From DATKEH01 sp035546355 (GTDB taxonomy: Bacteria > Acidobacteriota > Thermoanaerobaculia > Multivoradales > JAIOJS01), in contig DATKEH010000016.1 in NCBI GenBank assembly GCA_035546355.1, positions 1 to 28,782 of the forward strand: a DNA stretch of 28,782 nt, given 5' to 3'. Below, one piece after another: positions 21,583-28,782 of the stretch (the stretch's first letter is position 1; each line of letters starts with the position of its first letter). Position numbers and translations under genes: made by a program. Under the pieces are notes generated by a model. The model made no database searches. It had not been told where the DNA came from and worked only from the letters and a program-made list of their open reading frames with translations.

Positions 21583-22566
21583 ATGGGTCACGTCCACGCC
21601 CACGGGCATGGCCACGCCGGCCGATCCGCCGCCGCCGGGCAGGCGAACCTGCGGCGGCTGGCAGTGGTCCTGGCGATGGTGGTCGCCTACATGGGAGTGG
21701 AGGTGGTAGGTGGGTTGTGGGCCGGTTCGCTGGCGCTGCTGGCCGACGCCGGCCACATGCTGTCGGACGCCGCGGCGCTGGGGCTGTCGCTGTTCGCGGT
21801 GTGGATGGCGCGCCGGCCGGCCGGCCCGCGGCGCACCTACGGCTACTACCGCATCGAGATCCTCGCCGCCCTGATCAACGGCGTCACCCTGGTGGGGATC
21901 GCCCTGCTCATCGTGGTGGAGGCGTGGGGGCGGTTCCGCCAGCCGCCCACGGTCGACGGGCCGGTGCTGCTGCTGGTGGCCGCCGGCGGCCTGGTGGTCA
22001 ACCTGGCGGGCCTGGCGGTGCTGCGCGGCGGCAGGAGGGAGTCGCTCAACATTCGCGGCGCCTGGCTGCACGTGCTGACCGACGCCCTGGGGAGCGTCCA
22101 GGCGCTGGTGGCGGGGGCGCTGATCTGGGCCTTCGGCTGGCACCTGGCCGATCCCATAGCCTCGGTGCTCATCGCGCTGCTGGTGGCCTTCTCCTCCTGG
22201 TCGCTGCTCCAGGAGTCGGTGAGCGTGTTGATGGAGGGTACGCCGGGCCACGTCGACGTCGACCAGCTGCGCGACGCCATCCTCGAGGTGCCGGGGGTGG
22301 TGGCCTTGCACGACCTGCACGTATGGAGCATCACCACCGGGTTCGAGGCGCTGTCGGCGCACGTGGTGGTGGCCGAGGGGTCGCCTCCCCGCCTCCTCGG
22401 CCGCATCCGCGAGCTGGTGCACTCCCGCTTCGGCATCGACCACATCACCGTCCAACTCGAGCCCGAGCATCTGGCGGCGGGAGCGGCGCTGGAGCTCGGC
22501 GTCGACTGTCGCACCGGCGACGAGGGTTGCATGCCGGGCCGCGAGCCGAAGAGGGCTGCGAGGTGA
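21583..22566 (+). CDS. Cation diffusion facilitator (CzcD/ZitB-like zinc exporter)
   Basis: 327 residues. It exchanges cytoplasmic Zn2+ (or Cd2+/Co2+) for protons. A His-rich N-terminus (HVHAHGHGHA) is followed by six membrane helices. Helix II has the metal-site ADAGHMLSDA, and helix V has the matching H-x3-D in WLHVLTDALGS. A cytoplasmic C-terminal ferredoxin-like domain has DLHVWSITTG. A short Cys-containing tail (DCRTGDEGCM) could add metal binding. The stop overlaps the GTG of a histidine kinase gene (GTGA), so exporter and sensor are translated together. This suggests, but does not prove, that the two-component system responds to metal or envelope stress. Confidence 0.95.
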   Translation: MGHVHAHGHGHAGRSAAAGQANLRRLAVVLAMVVAYMGVEVVGGLWAGSLALLADAGHMLSDAAALGLSLFAVWMARRPAGPRRTYGYYRIEILAALINGVTLVGIALLIVVEAWGRFRQPPTVDGPVLLLVAAGGLVVNLAGLAVLRGGRRESLNIRGAWLHVLTDALGSVQALVAGALIWAFGWHLADPIASVLIALLVAFSSWSLLQESVSVLMEGTPGHVDVDQLRDAILEVPGVVALHDLHVWSITTGFEALSAHVVVAEGSPPRLLGRIRELVHSRFGIDHITVQLEPEHLAAGAALELGVDCRTGDEGCMPGREPKRAAR

Positions 22567-24518
22567 CGGCCGGCCGCGCCAGGGGTGCCGCCGCGGCGCC
22601 TCGCGGCGAGCTCGAGGAGCGGGTCCAGCTGCAGTCCCAGCTGCTCGAGGCCGTCGGCCAGGCGCTCGTCGCCACCGACCCCGAGGGGCGGGTGACGTTC
22701 TGGAACCGGGCGGCGGAGCGGCTCTACGGCTGGTCGCGCGAGGAGGCCCTGGGCCGTCCCCTCATCGGCCTCACGGTGCCCGAGGAGGCGCAGGATCAGG
22801 CCGCGGAGATCCTCGCCCGGTCGCGGGCAGGCGAGAGCTGGACCGGCGAGCTGGTGGTGCAGCGGCGGGACGGCATGCGCTTCCCGGCGCTGATCACCAG
22901 CTCGCCCATCCTCGGCGCCTCGGGAGAGGCGATCGGCGTCGTCGGCGTCTTCAGAGACATCAGCGAGCGCCGCGGCATCGAGGTCGCGCTGCAGCGGCGC
23001 ACCCGCGAGCTCGCCGTGCGGGTGCAGGAGCTGCGGGAGAGCGAGGCGCGGTTTCGCGCCATCTTCGCCGGCGCCGGCATCGGCGTCGCCGTAGCCGACG
23101 CCGAGGGCCGGCTGGTCGAGGCCAACCGCTCCCTGCTCGAGCTCCTCGGCTACCGGCCCGACGAGCTGCGGGGCCGCCGGTTCACCGAGATCACTTACCC
23201 CGAGGACCTCGAGCCCGAGCTCGAGCGCTTCGCGGAGATGACGCGCGGTGAGCGCGACGGCTATCAGATGGAGAAGCGGTACGTGCGGCGCGACGGCAGC
23301 CTGGTATGGGGCCGGCTGACGGTGTCGGCGATCCGCGCCGACCCGGGGCAGCCCGCCGAATACCTGGTCGGGATGGTGGAGGACATCACCACCCGCAAGC
23401 GCGCCGAGGAGGCGCTGCGCGAGAGCGAGAGGCGCTACCGCAGCCTGGTCGACCTCTCCCCCGACGGCGTCTTCGTCTATCGCAATGGGACCATCGTCTT
23501 CGCCAACGATGCCGGGGCCCAGCTCGTCGGTCGGGAGAGCGCGTCGGAGGTGGTGGGTCGCGCGATGACCGACTTCGTGCACCCCGAGACCCGCCACCAG
23601 ATCGAGGCCCGGGTGCGGGAGCGCCGCGGCGGCGGCGAGGTCCGCCAGCTCATCGACTCCTACCTGCGCCCCGACGGCACCCGGATGTTCTTCGAGGTCA
23701 GCTCCGCCCCCATCGACTACGAGGGCCAGCCCGGGCGGCTGGTGGTGGTGCGCGACGCCACGCGGCGGGTGGGGATGGAGAAGCAGCTGCGCCGCTCCCG
23801 CGAGGAGCTGCGGCAGCTCGCCACCCGGTTGCAGTCGGTGCGCGAGGAGGAGCAGGCGCGCATCGCCCGCGAGATCCACGACGAGCTGGGGCAGATGCTG
23901 ACCGCGCTCAAGCTGGACGTCTCCTGGTTGCGAAGGCGCATGGCGGAGATCGGGTGCGAGAAGTGGGAGGGGCCGATCGAGGCCAGGGTGACGGAGATGG
24001 GCGGGCTGCTCGACCAGACCCTCGACTCGGTCCGCCGCCTGGCTCTCGAGCTGCGGCCGGTGGTGCTCGACGACCTGGGGCTGGAGGCGGCGGTGGAGTG
24101 GCAGGTCGAGGAGTTCGCCCGCCGCACCGGCGTGCCCGCCGACTGCGACTGCGACCTGGCGGGTGCGCGGCCCGAGGCGCAGCAGGCGACGGCGCTCTAC
24201 CGTATCCTGCAGGAGGCGCTGACCAACGTGGCGCGCCACGCGGCGGCCCGCCGCGTCAGGGTGACGCTGACTCCGGTGGACGGGAACCTGCGGCTCGAGG
24301 TTGCCGACGACGGCGGGGGGCTGCCGGTAGCGGGAGTGGAGGAGGCGCCTTCCCTCGGGCTGCTCAGCATGCGCGAGCGCGCCCGCGCCAGCGGCGGCAG
24401 CCTGGTGATCGACAGCGCGCCGGGAGGCGGCACGCGGGTGATCGCCGAGATCCCGGTGAAACCGCCGCGGCAACACGCCAGGAGGACCCGTCGTGACGCG
24501 AATCCTGATCGCCGATGA
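22563..24518 (+). CDS. Triple-PAS sensor histidine kinase, NarX/UhpB (HisKA_3) class
   Basis: 651 residues and no membrane segment, so a cytosolic sensor. Three PAS domains (about 22-140, 158-278 and 286-405) contain typical LLELLGYRPDEL and YRSLVDLSPDGVF segments. The dimerisation domain has REIHDELGQMLTALKLD with phospho-acceptor His439. The ATPase domain starts at LYRILQEALTNVARHA (about 545) and has ADDGGGLP and GLLSMRERARASGGSL. This HisKA_3 class pairs with NarL-type regulators, and one begins inside its 3' end (26-base overlap). The GTG start overlaps the exporter stop. An N-terminal coiled segment with QLQSQLLEAVGQ precedes PAS1. The ligand is unknown; no heme or flavin residues were identified with confidence. 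Confidence 0.94.
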   Translation: MTAGRARGAAAAPRGELEERVQLQSQLLEAVGQALVATDPEGRVTFWNRAAERLYGWSREEALGRPLIGLTVPEEAQDQAAEILARSRAGESWTGELVVQRRDGMRFPALITSSPILGASGEAIGVVGVFRDISERRGIEVALQRRTRELAVRVQELRESEARFRAIFAGAGIGVAVADAEGRLVEANRSLLELLGYRPDELRGRRFTEITYPEDLEPELERFAEMTRGERDGYQMEKRYVRRDGSLVWGRLTVSAIRADPGQPAEYLVGMVEDITTRKRAEEALRESERRYRSLVDLSPDGVFVYRNGTIVFANDAGAQLVGRESASEVVGRAMTDFVHPETRHQIEARVRERRGGGEVRQLIDSYLRPDGTRMFFEVSSAPIDYEGQPGRLVVVRDATRRVGMEKQLRRSREELRQLATRLQSVREEEQARIAREIHDELGQMLTALKLDVSWLRRRMAEIGCEKWEGPIEARVTEMGGLLDQTLDSVRRLALELRPVVLDDLGLEAAVEWQVEEFARRTGVPADCDCDLAGARPEAQQATALYRILQEALTNVARHAAARRVRVTLTPVDGNLRLEVADDGGGLPVAGVEEAPSLGLLSMRERARASGGSLVIDSAPGGGTRVIAEIPVKPPRQHARRTRRDANPDRR

Positions 24519-25122
24519 CCACCCGGTGGTGCGCCGGGGGCTCAAACAGATCCTCGACGAGGAGCCGACGCTGCGGGTCGAGGGCGAAGCGGGGAGCGCC
24601 GGCGAGGTCCTGCAGCTGCTCGAGCAGGGTGGGTGGGACGTCGTCGTCCTCGACCTGTCGATGCCCGGCGCCCGCGGGCTCGAGCTGCTCGAGCGAGTCC
24701 TCGACCGCAGCGAGGAGGCCGGCGTCCTGGTGCTGTCGATCCACTCGGAGGAGCAGTACGCGGTGCGCTGCCTGCGCGCGGGCGCGCTCGGCTACCTGAG
24801 CAAGCAGAGCGCGCCGGAGAACCTGGCCGAGGCGGTGCGGCTGGTGGCGGCGGGGCGGCGCTACCTCAGCCCGCAGCTCGCCGAGCGGTTGGTACAGCAG
24901 GCGCGCGGCGAAGACGAGGGGCTGCCGCACGAGATGCTGTCGGAGCGCGAGAAGCAGGTGATGCGCCGCCTGGCTAGCGGCGAGACGGTGAGCCAGATCG
25001 CGGCCGAGCTGGAGCTCTCGGTCAAGACGGTCAGCACCTACCGGGCGCGGCTCCTCGAAAAGATGGGCCTGCAGAGCAACGCCGACCTCACCCGCTACGC
25101 CATCGAGCACGGGCTGGTGTAG
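24493..25122 (+). CDS. NarL/LuxR-family response regulator 1
   Basis: 209 residues. Receiver domain: acidic pocket Asp8/Asp9, phospho-acceptor Asp54 in VVVLDLSMPG, and the Lys of YLSKQSAP. The C-terminal LuxR-type helix-turn-helix has LSEREKQVMRRLASGETVSQIA and LSVKTVSTYRARLLEKM. AGGAGG lies seven bases before the GTG start, inside the end of the kinase gene. It is the likely partner of that HisKA_3 kinase. A close paralogue follows 306 bases later. Confidence 0.95.
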   Translation: MTRILIADDHPVVRRGLKQILDEEPTLRVEGEAGSAGEVLQLLEQGGWDVVVLDLSMPGARGLELLERVLDRSEEAGVLVLSIHSEEQYAVRCLRAGALGYLSKQSAPENLAEAVRLVAAGRRYLSPQLAERLVQQARGEDEGLPHEMLSEREKQVMRRLASGETVSQIAAELELSVKTVSTYRARLLEKMGLQSNADLTRYAIEHGLV

Positions 25123-25126
25123 GGAC

Positions 25127-25211
25127 GGGCCGGCGCGGAGGCCGGCCCCTACGCCCGATACGGTCGAGCGGCCCAGTGGCAGGTCGTAGGGGCGGCCCTC
25201 CGCGGCCGCCC
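25127..25211. repeat. Two palindromic elements between the response regulators
   Basis: Type 1 at 25127-25153 (minus) and type 2 at 25185-25211 (plus; arms GGGCGGCC and GGCCGCCC around CTCCGC). The following 25212-25427 has no gene. It holds an arm pair GGCACCG (25273-25279) / CGGTGCC (25323-25329) and two T-rich spots, whose meaning I cannot tell. Confidence 0.88.
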
Positions 25212-25427
25212 GGGATCGCGGGTAGGACGCCGCCGGCCGGCCTTCGTCAGCGCTCCGCTGATAGCGGCCAGGGGCACCGGCCAGGTAACATTTGCGCGGT
25301 TTTCTTTGCGGGCCCGGCGTGGCGGTGCCGCGGGGTTCGCTCATTTTTCGGGAAGGGGCACCCCTGGCGTGCGGCGCTCGCGGCCGCCCCGACCCTCCCT
25401 CGCACCGCCGCAACGACGGGAGATCCG

Positions 25428-26060
25428 ATGATCCGAGCCCTCATCGCCGACGACCATCCCATCCTGCGCCGGGGCCTCGCCCAGGTGCTCTCGGAAGCCC
25501 CCGACGTCGAAGTCACCGGCGAGGCCGGCGACGCCGACGAGGTGATCCAGAGTATGCAGCGGGACGAGTGGGACGTCGTCGTCCTCGACCTCGCCATGCC
25601 CGGGGCGCGCGGCCTCGAGCTGCTGCGCAGGCTGCGGCGGGAGCACCGCGACGTGCCGGTGGTGGTGCTGTCGATCCACCCTGCCGAGCAGTATGCCATG
25701 CAGTGCCTGAAGATCGGGGCGGCCGCTTATCTCAACAAGCGGAACGCGCCCGAGGAGCTCGTCGAGGCGGTGCGGGCGGCGGCCGCAGGCAGGCGCTACC
25801 TCGCGCCCGAGATGGCCGAGCGGCTGCTGGAGGAGGCCGACGACGCGGACGATACCCTGGCGCACGAGAAGCTCTCGCGACGCGAGTACCAGGTGATGAG
25901 CCTGATCGCCTCGGGCAAGACGGTGGGGGAGATCGCGCGCATTCTCGACCTCTCGGTCAAGACCGTCAGCACCTACCGGGCACGGCTGCTGGCCAAGATG
26001 AACCTGCGCACCAACGCCGAGATCACCCGCTACGCCTTCGAGCATCACCTGGTGACCTAG
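25428..26060 (+). CDS. NarL/LuxR-family response regulator 2 (paralogue)
   Basis: 210 residues, aligned almost without gaps to regulator 1: Asp8/Asp9, Asp54 in VVVLDLAMPG, YLNKRNAP, and the same DNA-binding core LSVKTVSTYRARLL. The ATG at 25428 follows GGGAG by five bases; an upstream open frame from 25176 has no homology. It probably arose by tandem duplication and shares the one histidine kinase in this cluster, or serves an orphan one elsewhere. The near-identical recognition helix suggests overlapping DNA sites with regulator 1. Confidence 0.94.
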   Translation: MIRALIADDHPILRRGLAQVLSEAPDVEVTGEAGDADEVIQSMQRDEWDVVVLDLAMPGARGLELLRRLRREHRDVPVVVLSIHPAEQYAMQCLKIGAAAYLNKRNAPEELVEAVRAAAAGRRYLAPEMAERLLEEADDADDTLAHEKLSRREYQVMSLIASGKTVGEIARILDLSVKTVSTYRARLLAKMNLRTNAEITRYAFEHHLVT

Positions 26061-26065
26061 ACCGC

Positions 26066-26082
26066 GCGGGCCCTCGGCCCGC
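26066..26082 (+). terminator. GC-rich hairpin after regulator 2
   Basis: GCGGGCC and GGCCCGC pair exactly around CTC, six bases after the stop codon. There is no T-run, so termination is uncertain. It might also be a worn copy of the type 3 palindromic element, which shares GGGC arms and a CTC loop start. Confidence 0.35.
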
Positions 26083-26167
26083 CCCCGCCGTAGGACGTAT
26101 CCCGCGCCCGCGTGTCGGCGCAAGCCGCTAGCGCCCCGAGGGTGGTCAGGACGGGCCGGCCGCGTCG

Positions 26168-26176
26168 TGTTAGGCT
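26168..26176 (+). promoter_or_regulatory. Extended -10 candidate for the second barrel protein
   Basis: TGTTAGGCT fits TGn plus a TAGGCT box, the same hexamer as before the aminotransferase gene. It would start RNA near 26183, giving a leader of about 35 bases. No -35 is visible. Confidence 0.35.
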
Positions 26177-26217
26177 GCGGAAAAGTCCAACGACTGGGGC
26201 GCCAAGGGGGTATCCAC

Positions 26218-27561
26218 ATGAGCATGAGGAGGAGCCAGGGGAGATTCTGGGCGGCGTGCGCGGTGACCGCGGTCTGGCTGGGAGCGTGGCCAACCCTGGC
26301 GCAGAGCACGCTCGAGGTCAACGCCGGGCTGCAGCTCAACTTCGCCAGCCCCGGCGCCCGCTCGGTGGGGATGGGAGGGATCAACCTGCCGCTCACCGGC
26401 GACATCGCCTCCGCGGTGACCAACCCCGCGGCCCTCACCTCCCTCACCCAGAGCGAGGTGGCGGTCGAGGTGCGGGAGAGCGAGTACGAGAACACGTTCG
26501 GGGTAGCCGGTGGCGTCACGGTCGACGGCAACCGCCTGAACGTGAACGACGTGCTCCTCGGCACCAGCAAGTTCGAAGAGGACAGCCTGGCGTATGTCGC
26601 CGGCGTCTACCCCGCGGACCGCTGGGCCCTGGCCTTCTATCGCCACGAGCTCGCCAACTACCAGACCGGCATTCGGGGGTTCGGTCCAGGCCTGCGGCTG
26701 CAAGGCCGCCTCATCGAACCGTTCCCCGTCGAGGGCAACCTGGCGCTCGAGATCGTCAGCTACGGCGCCGCCGCCGGCTTCGAGATCGGCGGCGGGCTGT
26801 CGCTGGGGCTCAACGTGTCGTGGAACGACATCGATCTCGATGGCGTCACCGCGCGCTACATCGAGGACGACCCGTTCCCCGCCGACATCTTCTCCCCCCA
26901 TCGCGAGCACGACGTGCAGCGGATGGTGAGCGACGACGACGCCTTCGGCTTCGGGGTCGGGCTGCTGTGGGACGGCGGCCCCTGGGTCGTCGGCGCCTCC
27001 TACCGCAAGGGGCCGGAGCTCGACATGACGGTGACCAACACCGTGGGCCGCGCCTTCGCCAACGCCGGCACGGTGCTGGCGAGCGTGAAGGGGGAATTCG
27101 CCGTACCCGACGTCTACGGCGTCGGGGTGGCCTGGCAGGGGATCGACAACCTCACCGTGGCCGTGCAGTTCGAACGGGTGGAGTACTCGGATCTCACCGC
27201 CGACATCGCCGACCCGTTCGGGCTCGACCCGGCGCTGGTGCGCAGCATCGAGAGCGCCGACAGCGACCAGCCGCACCTGGGGATCGAGTACGTGGGCTTC
27301 ACCCATACGCGCTTCCCGGTGGCGTTTCGCGTCGGCGCCTGGCGCGAGGAGGTGCACCGGCCCCTCTTCCGCGGCGACGCGACGCGCCTCGACGCCGAAT
27401 CGGCCTTCCTGGCCACGTCCTTCCTCGACGTCGGCGACGACGAGATGCACTACGCGGCGGGGATCGGGGCCGAGATCGGCGAGCGCTTCTACTTCGACGT
27501 GGGGGCCGACTTCTCCGACTTCGGGGACATCGTGTCGGTCGGTGGCGGCTTCCGGTTCTGA
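26218..27561 (+). CDS. FadL/PorV-like outer membrane beta-barrel protein
   Basis: 447 residues. Signal peptide 1-29 (RRSQGRFWAAC then a hydrophobic run, cleavage after TLAQ). The mature N-terminus has FASPGARSVGMGGINLPLTGDIASAVTNPAAL, with the G-ARS-GMGG and NPA features of the OMPP1/FadL/PorV group. The rest alternates as barrel strands with many acidic loops and ends in GGFRF, an aromatic outer-membrane terminus. AAGGGGG lies seven bases before the ATG at 26218. It is distinct from the FadL-like gene at 7774. The cargo is unknown. Confidence 0.87.
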   Translation: MSMRRSQGRFWAACAVTAVWLGAWPTLAQSTLEVNAGLQLNFASPGARSVGMGGINLPLTGDIASAVTNPAALTSLTQSEVAVEVRESEYENTFGVAGGVTVDGNRLNVNDVLLGTSKFEEDSLAYVAGVYPADRWALAFYRHELANYQTGIRGFGPGLRLQGRLIEPFPVEGNLALEIVSYGAAAGFEIGGGLSLGLNVSWNDIDLDGVTARYIEDDPFPADIFSPHREHDVQRMVSDDDAFGFGVGLLWDGGPWVVGASYRKGPELDMTVTNTVGRAFANAGTVLASVKGEFAVPDVYGVGVAWQGIDNLTVAVQFERVEYSDLTADIADPFGLDPALVRSIESADSDQPHLGIEYVGFTHTRFPVAFRVGAWREEVHRPLFRGDATRLDAESAFLATSFLDVGDDEMHYAAGIGAEIGERFYFDVGADFSDFGDIVSVGGGFRF

Positions 27562-27577
27562 TCGCGGTGCGGCCCGC

Positions 27578-28782
27578 GTGAGTGACGCGGAGGCCGACGC
27601 TGCCGCGACGCGGCTCCGAGAGGCGCTGCAGACCGCCACCGCCACCGTAGGGGTGGTGGGGCTCGGCTACGTCGGCCTGCCCCTCGCCCTGACCTCGGCG
27701 GAGCGGGGCTTCCGGGTCGTCGGGTTCGACGTCGACCCGGAGAAGGTGGCGGCGCTCACCGCCGGCCGTTCGTACCTGCGCCAGCTGGCCGATGGTCGGC
27801 TGCGCGCGGTGCTCGACGCCGGCCGTTTCGCCGCCACCGGCGATCTCGGGCGGCTCGGCGAACCGGACGTCCTCTGCCTGTGCGTGCCGACGCCGCTGAC
27901 GCCGCAGCGCGAGCCCGACATGCGCTACGTGGTGCGCACCGCCGAGGCGGTGGCGGCGACGCTGCGCCCCGGCCAGCTGGTGGTGCTCGAGTCGACCACC
28001 TACCCGGGCACCACCGAGGAGCTGGTGCTGGGGATCCTCGAGCGCTCGGGGCTGCGCTGCGGCCGCGACGTCTTCCTCGCCTACTCCCCCGAGCGGGAGG
28101 ACCCGGGGAACCCGGTGCACTCGACGGCGACCATCCCCAAGGTGGTCGGCGGCGTCGATGCGCTGTCCGGAGACCTCGCCGAGGCCTTCTACGAGCGCAT
28201 CACCCAGGGGGTCGTGAGGGTGTCCTCGGCGCGCGCCGCCGAGGCCACCAAGCTGCTCGAGAACATCTTCCGCGGCGTCAACATCGCCCTGGCCAACGAG
28301 CTCAAGATCATCTACGAGCGCATGGGCATCGACATCTGGGAGGTACTCGACGCCGCCGCCACCAAGCCCTTCGGCTACATGCGCTTCGACCCCGGCCCCG
28401 GATGGGGCGGCCACTGCATCCCGGTGGACCCCTTCTACCTGTCGTGGAAGGCGCGGGAGCACGGCGTCGCCGCGCGCTTCATCGAGCTCGCCGGCGAGGT
28501 CAACGTGCGGATGCCGGAGTACGTGGTCGAGCGGCTGACCCAGGCGCTCAACGAGCGGGGCAAGGCCGTCAAGGGCTCGCGCATCCTGCTGCTCGGGATG
28601 GCCTACAAGCCCGACGTCGACGACGTGCGGGAGAGCCCGAGCTTCGTCATCCTGCACCTGCTGACGCGGCTGGGCGCGAAGGTCGCCTATCACGACCCCT
28701 TCGTCAGCGAGGCGCCGCACATGCGCCACTTCCCGGAGTTCGAGGGGCTCGAGAGCGTGCCGCTGAGCGAGGCGAGCCTGCG
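27578..28782 (+). CDS. Nucleotide-sugar dehydrogenase (UDP-GlcNAc/ManNAc 6-dehydrogenase type), partial
   Basis: 401 codons are visible before the window ends. The enzyme oxidises C6 of a UDP-sugar to the uronic acid with two NAD+, feeding capsule, O-antigen or exopolysaccharide synthesis. Features: GVVGLGYVGLPLA (NAD-binding GxGxxG), CVPTPLTP, STTYPGTTEE, YSPEREDPGN and IPKVVGG (typical of the WbpA/WecC branch rather than UDP-glucose dehydrogenase), EATKLLENIFRGVNIALANELK with a catalytic Lys, and the active-site Cys in GWGGHCIPVDPFYL. The C-terminal LLLGMAYKPDVDDVRESPS is begun. The GTG at 27578 lies 16 bases after the barrel gene's stop. The missing part is the last 30-50 residues of a usual protein. 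Confidence 0.92.
   Translation, partial: MSDAEADAAATRLREALQTATATVGVVGLGYVGLPLALTSAERGFRVVGFDVDPEKVAALTAGRSYLRQLADGRLRAVLDAGRFAATGDLGRLGEPDVLCLCVPTPLTPQREPDMRYVVRTAEAVAATLRPGQLVVLESTTYPGTTEELVLGILERSGLRCGRDVFLAYSPEREDPGNPVHSTATIPKVVGGVDALSGDLAEAFYERITQGVVRVSSARAAEATKLLENIFRGVNIALANELKIIYERMGIDIWEVLDAAATKPFGYMRFDPGPGWGGHCIPVDPFYLSWKAREHGVAARFIELAGEVNVRMPEYVVERLTQALNERGKAVKGSRILLLGMAYKPDVDDVRESPSFVILHLLTRLGAKVAYHDPFVSEAPHMRHFPEFEGLESVPLSEASL

Noticed and set aside
22445..24545. Long minus-strand frames under the histidine kinase
   Set aside because: Antisense shadows without motifs; the plus strand encodes PAS, HisKA_3 and ATPase domains.

Overview
The window is a GC-rich stretch of chromosome from a Gram-negative bacterium: several outer-membrane barrel proteins, an OmpA-type protein and many signal peptides are encoded. 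The infC gene appears to start with AUC, and a very large Ser/Thr kinase is fused to a sigma-54 activator. Both recall Myxococcota or Acidobacteriota, so my best guess is a lineage of that kind. This is inference; the 1 kb of 23S rRNA at the left end would settle it.

Layout. 1-1290: the 3' end of an rRNA operon (23S partial, 5S, terminator). 1348-1947: infC, standing alone without rpmI/rplT. 2076-3708 (minus): a compact folate operon (pteridine-reductase-like SDR, folB, folK). 3899-4709: a small secreted protein behind a textbook sigma-54 promoter. 4712-4941: a broken ubiB/aarF-family fragment. 4939-6063 (minus): an M50 intramembrane protease with CBS domains. 6385-7677: an OmpA-domain barrel protein with a strong terminator. 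7774-10600 (minus): a FadL-like porin, a medium-chain reductase and a HIT protein. 10755-13101: an Asp-box propeller protein and a PduO-type cobalamin adenosyltransferase. 13305-13886 (minus): a membrane-anchored thioredoxin-like protein.

13975-19221 holds a 1748-residue protein that joins a PknK-like kinase/AAA/TPR sensor to a GAF, sigma-54 AAA+ and Fis-type DNA-binding module. It is followed by tRNA-Ala(GGC), a receiver protein with an apparent in-frame internal deletion, a sulfotransferase-like/class IV aminotransferase pair, and a CDF metal exporter overlapping a triple-PAS histidine kinase. Two paralogous NarL-type regulators, a second FadL/PorV-like barrel protein and the start of a nucleotide-sugar dehydrogenase complete the window.

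Two signals go beyond ordinary annotation. First, about nineteen full or half copies of a roughly 27-bp palindrome sit in the gene gaps. All open with CGTAGGGGC and the intact ones carry a CTCYGY hexaloop, yet they use at least four different stem sequences that stay perfectly self-complementary. Second, the window encodes both a sigma-54 activator of unusual architecture and one perfect sigma-54 promoter, so a regulatory link between them is a testable guess. Several genes also have a -10-like box 7-8 bases before the start codon and no usable Shine-Dalgarno, suggesting leaderless mRNAs.
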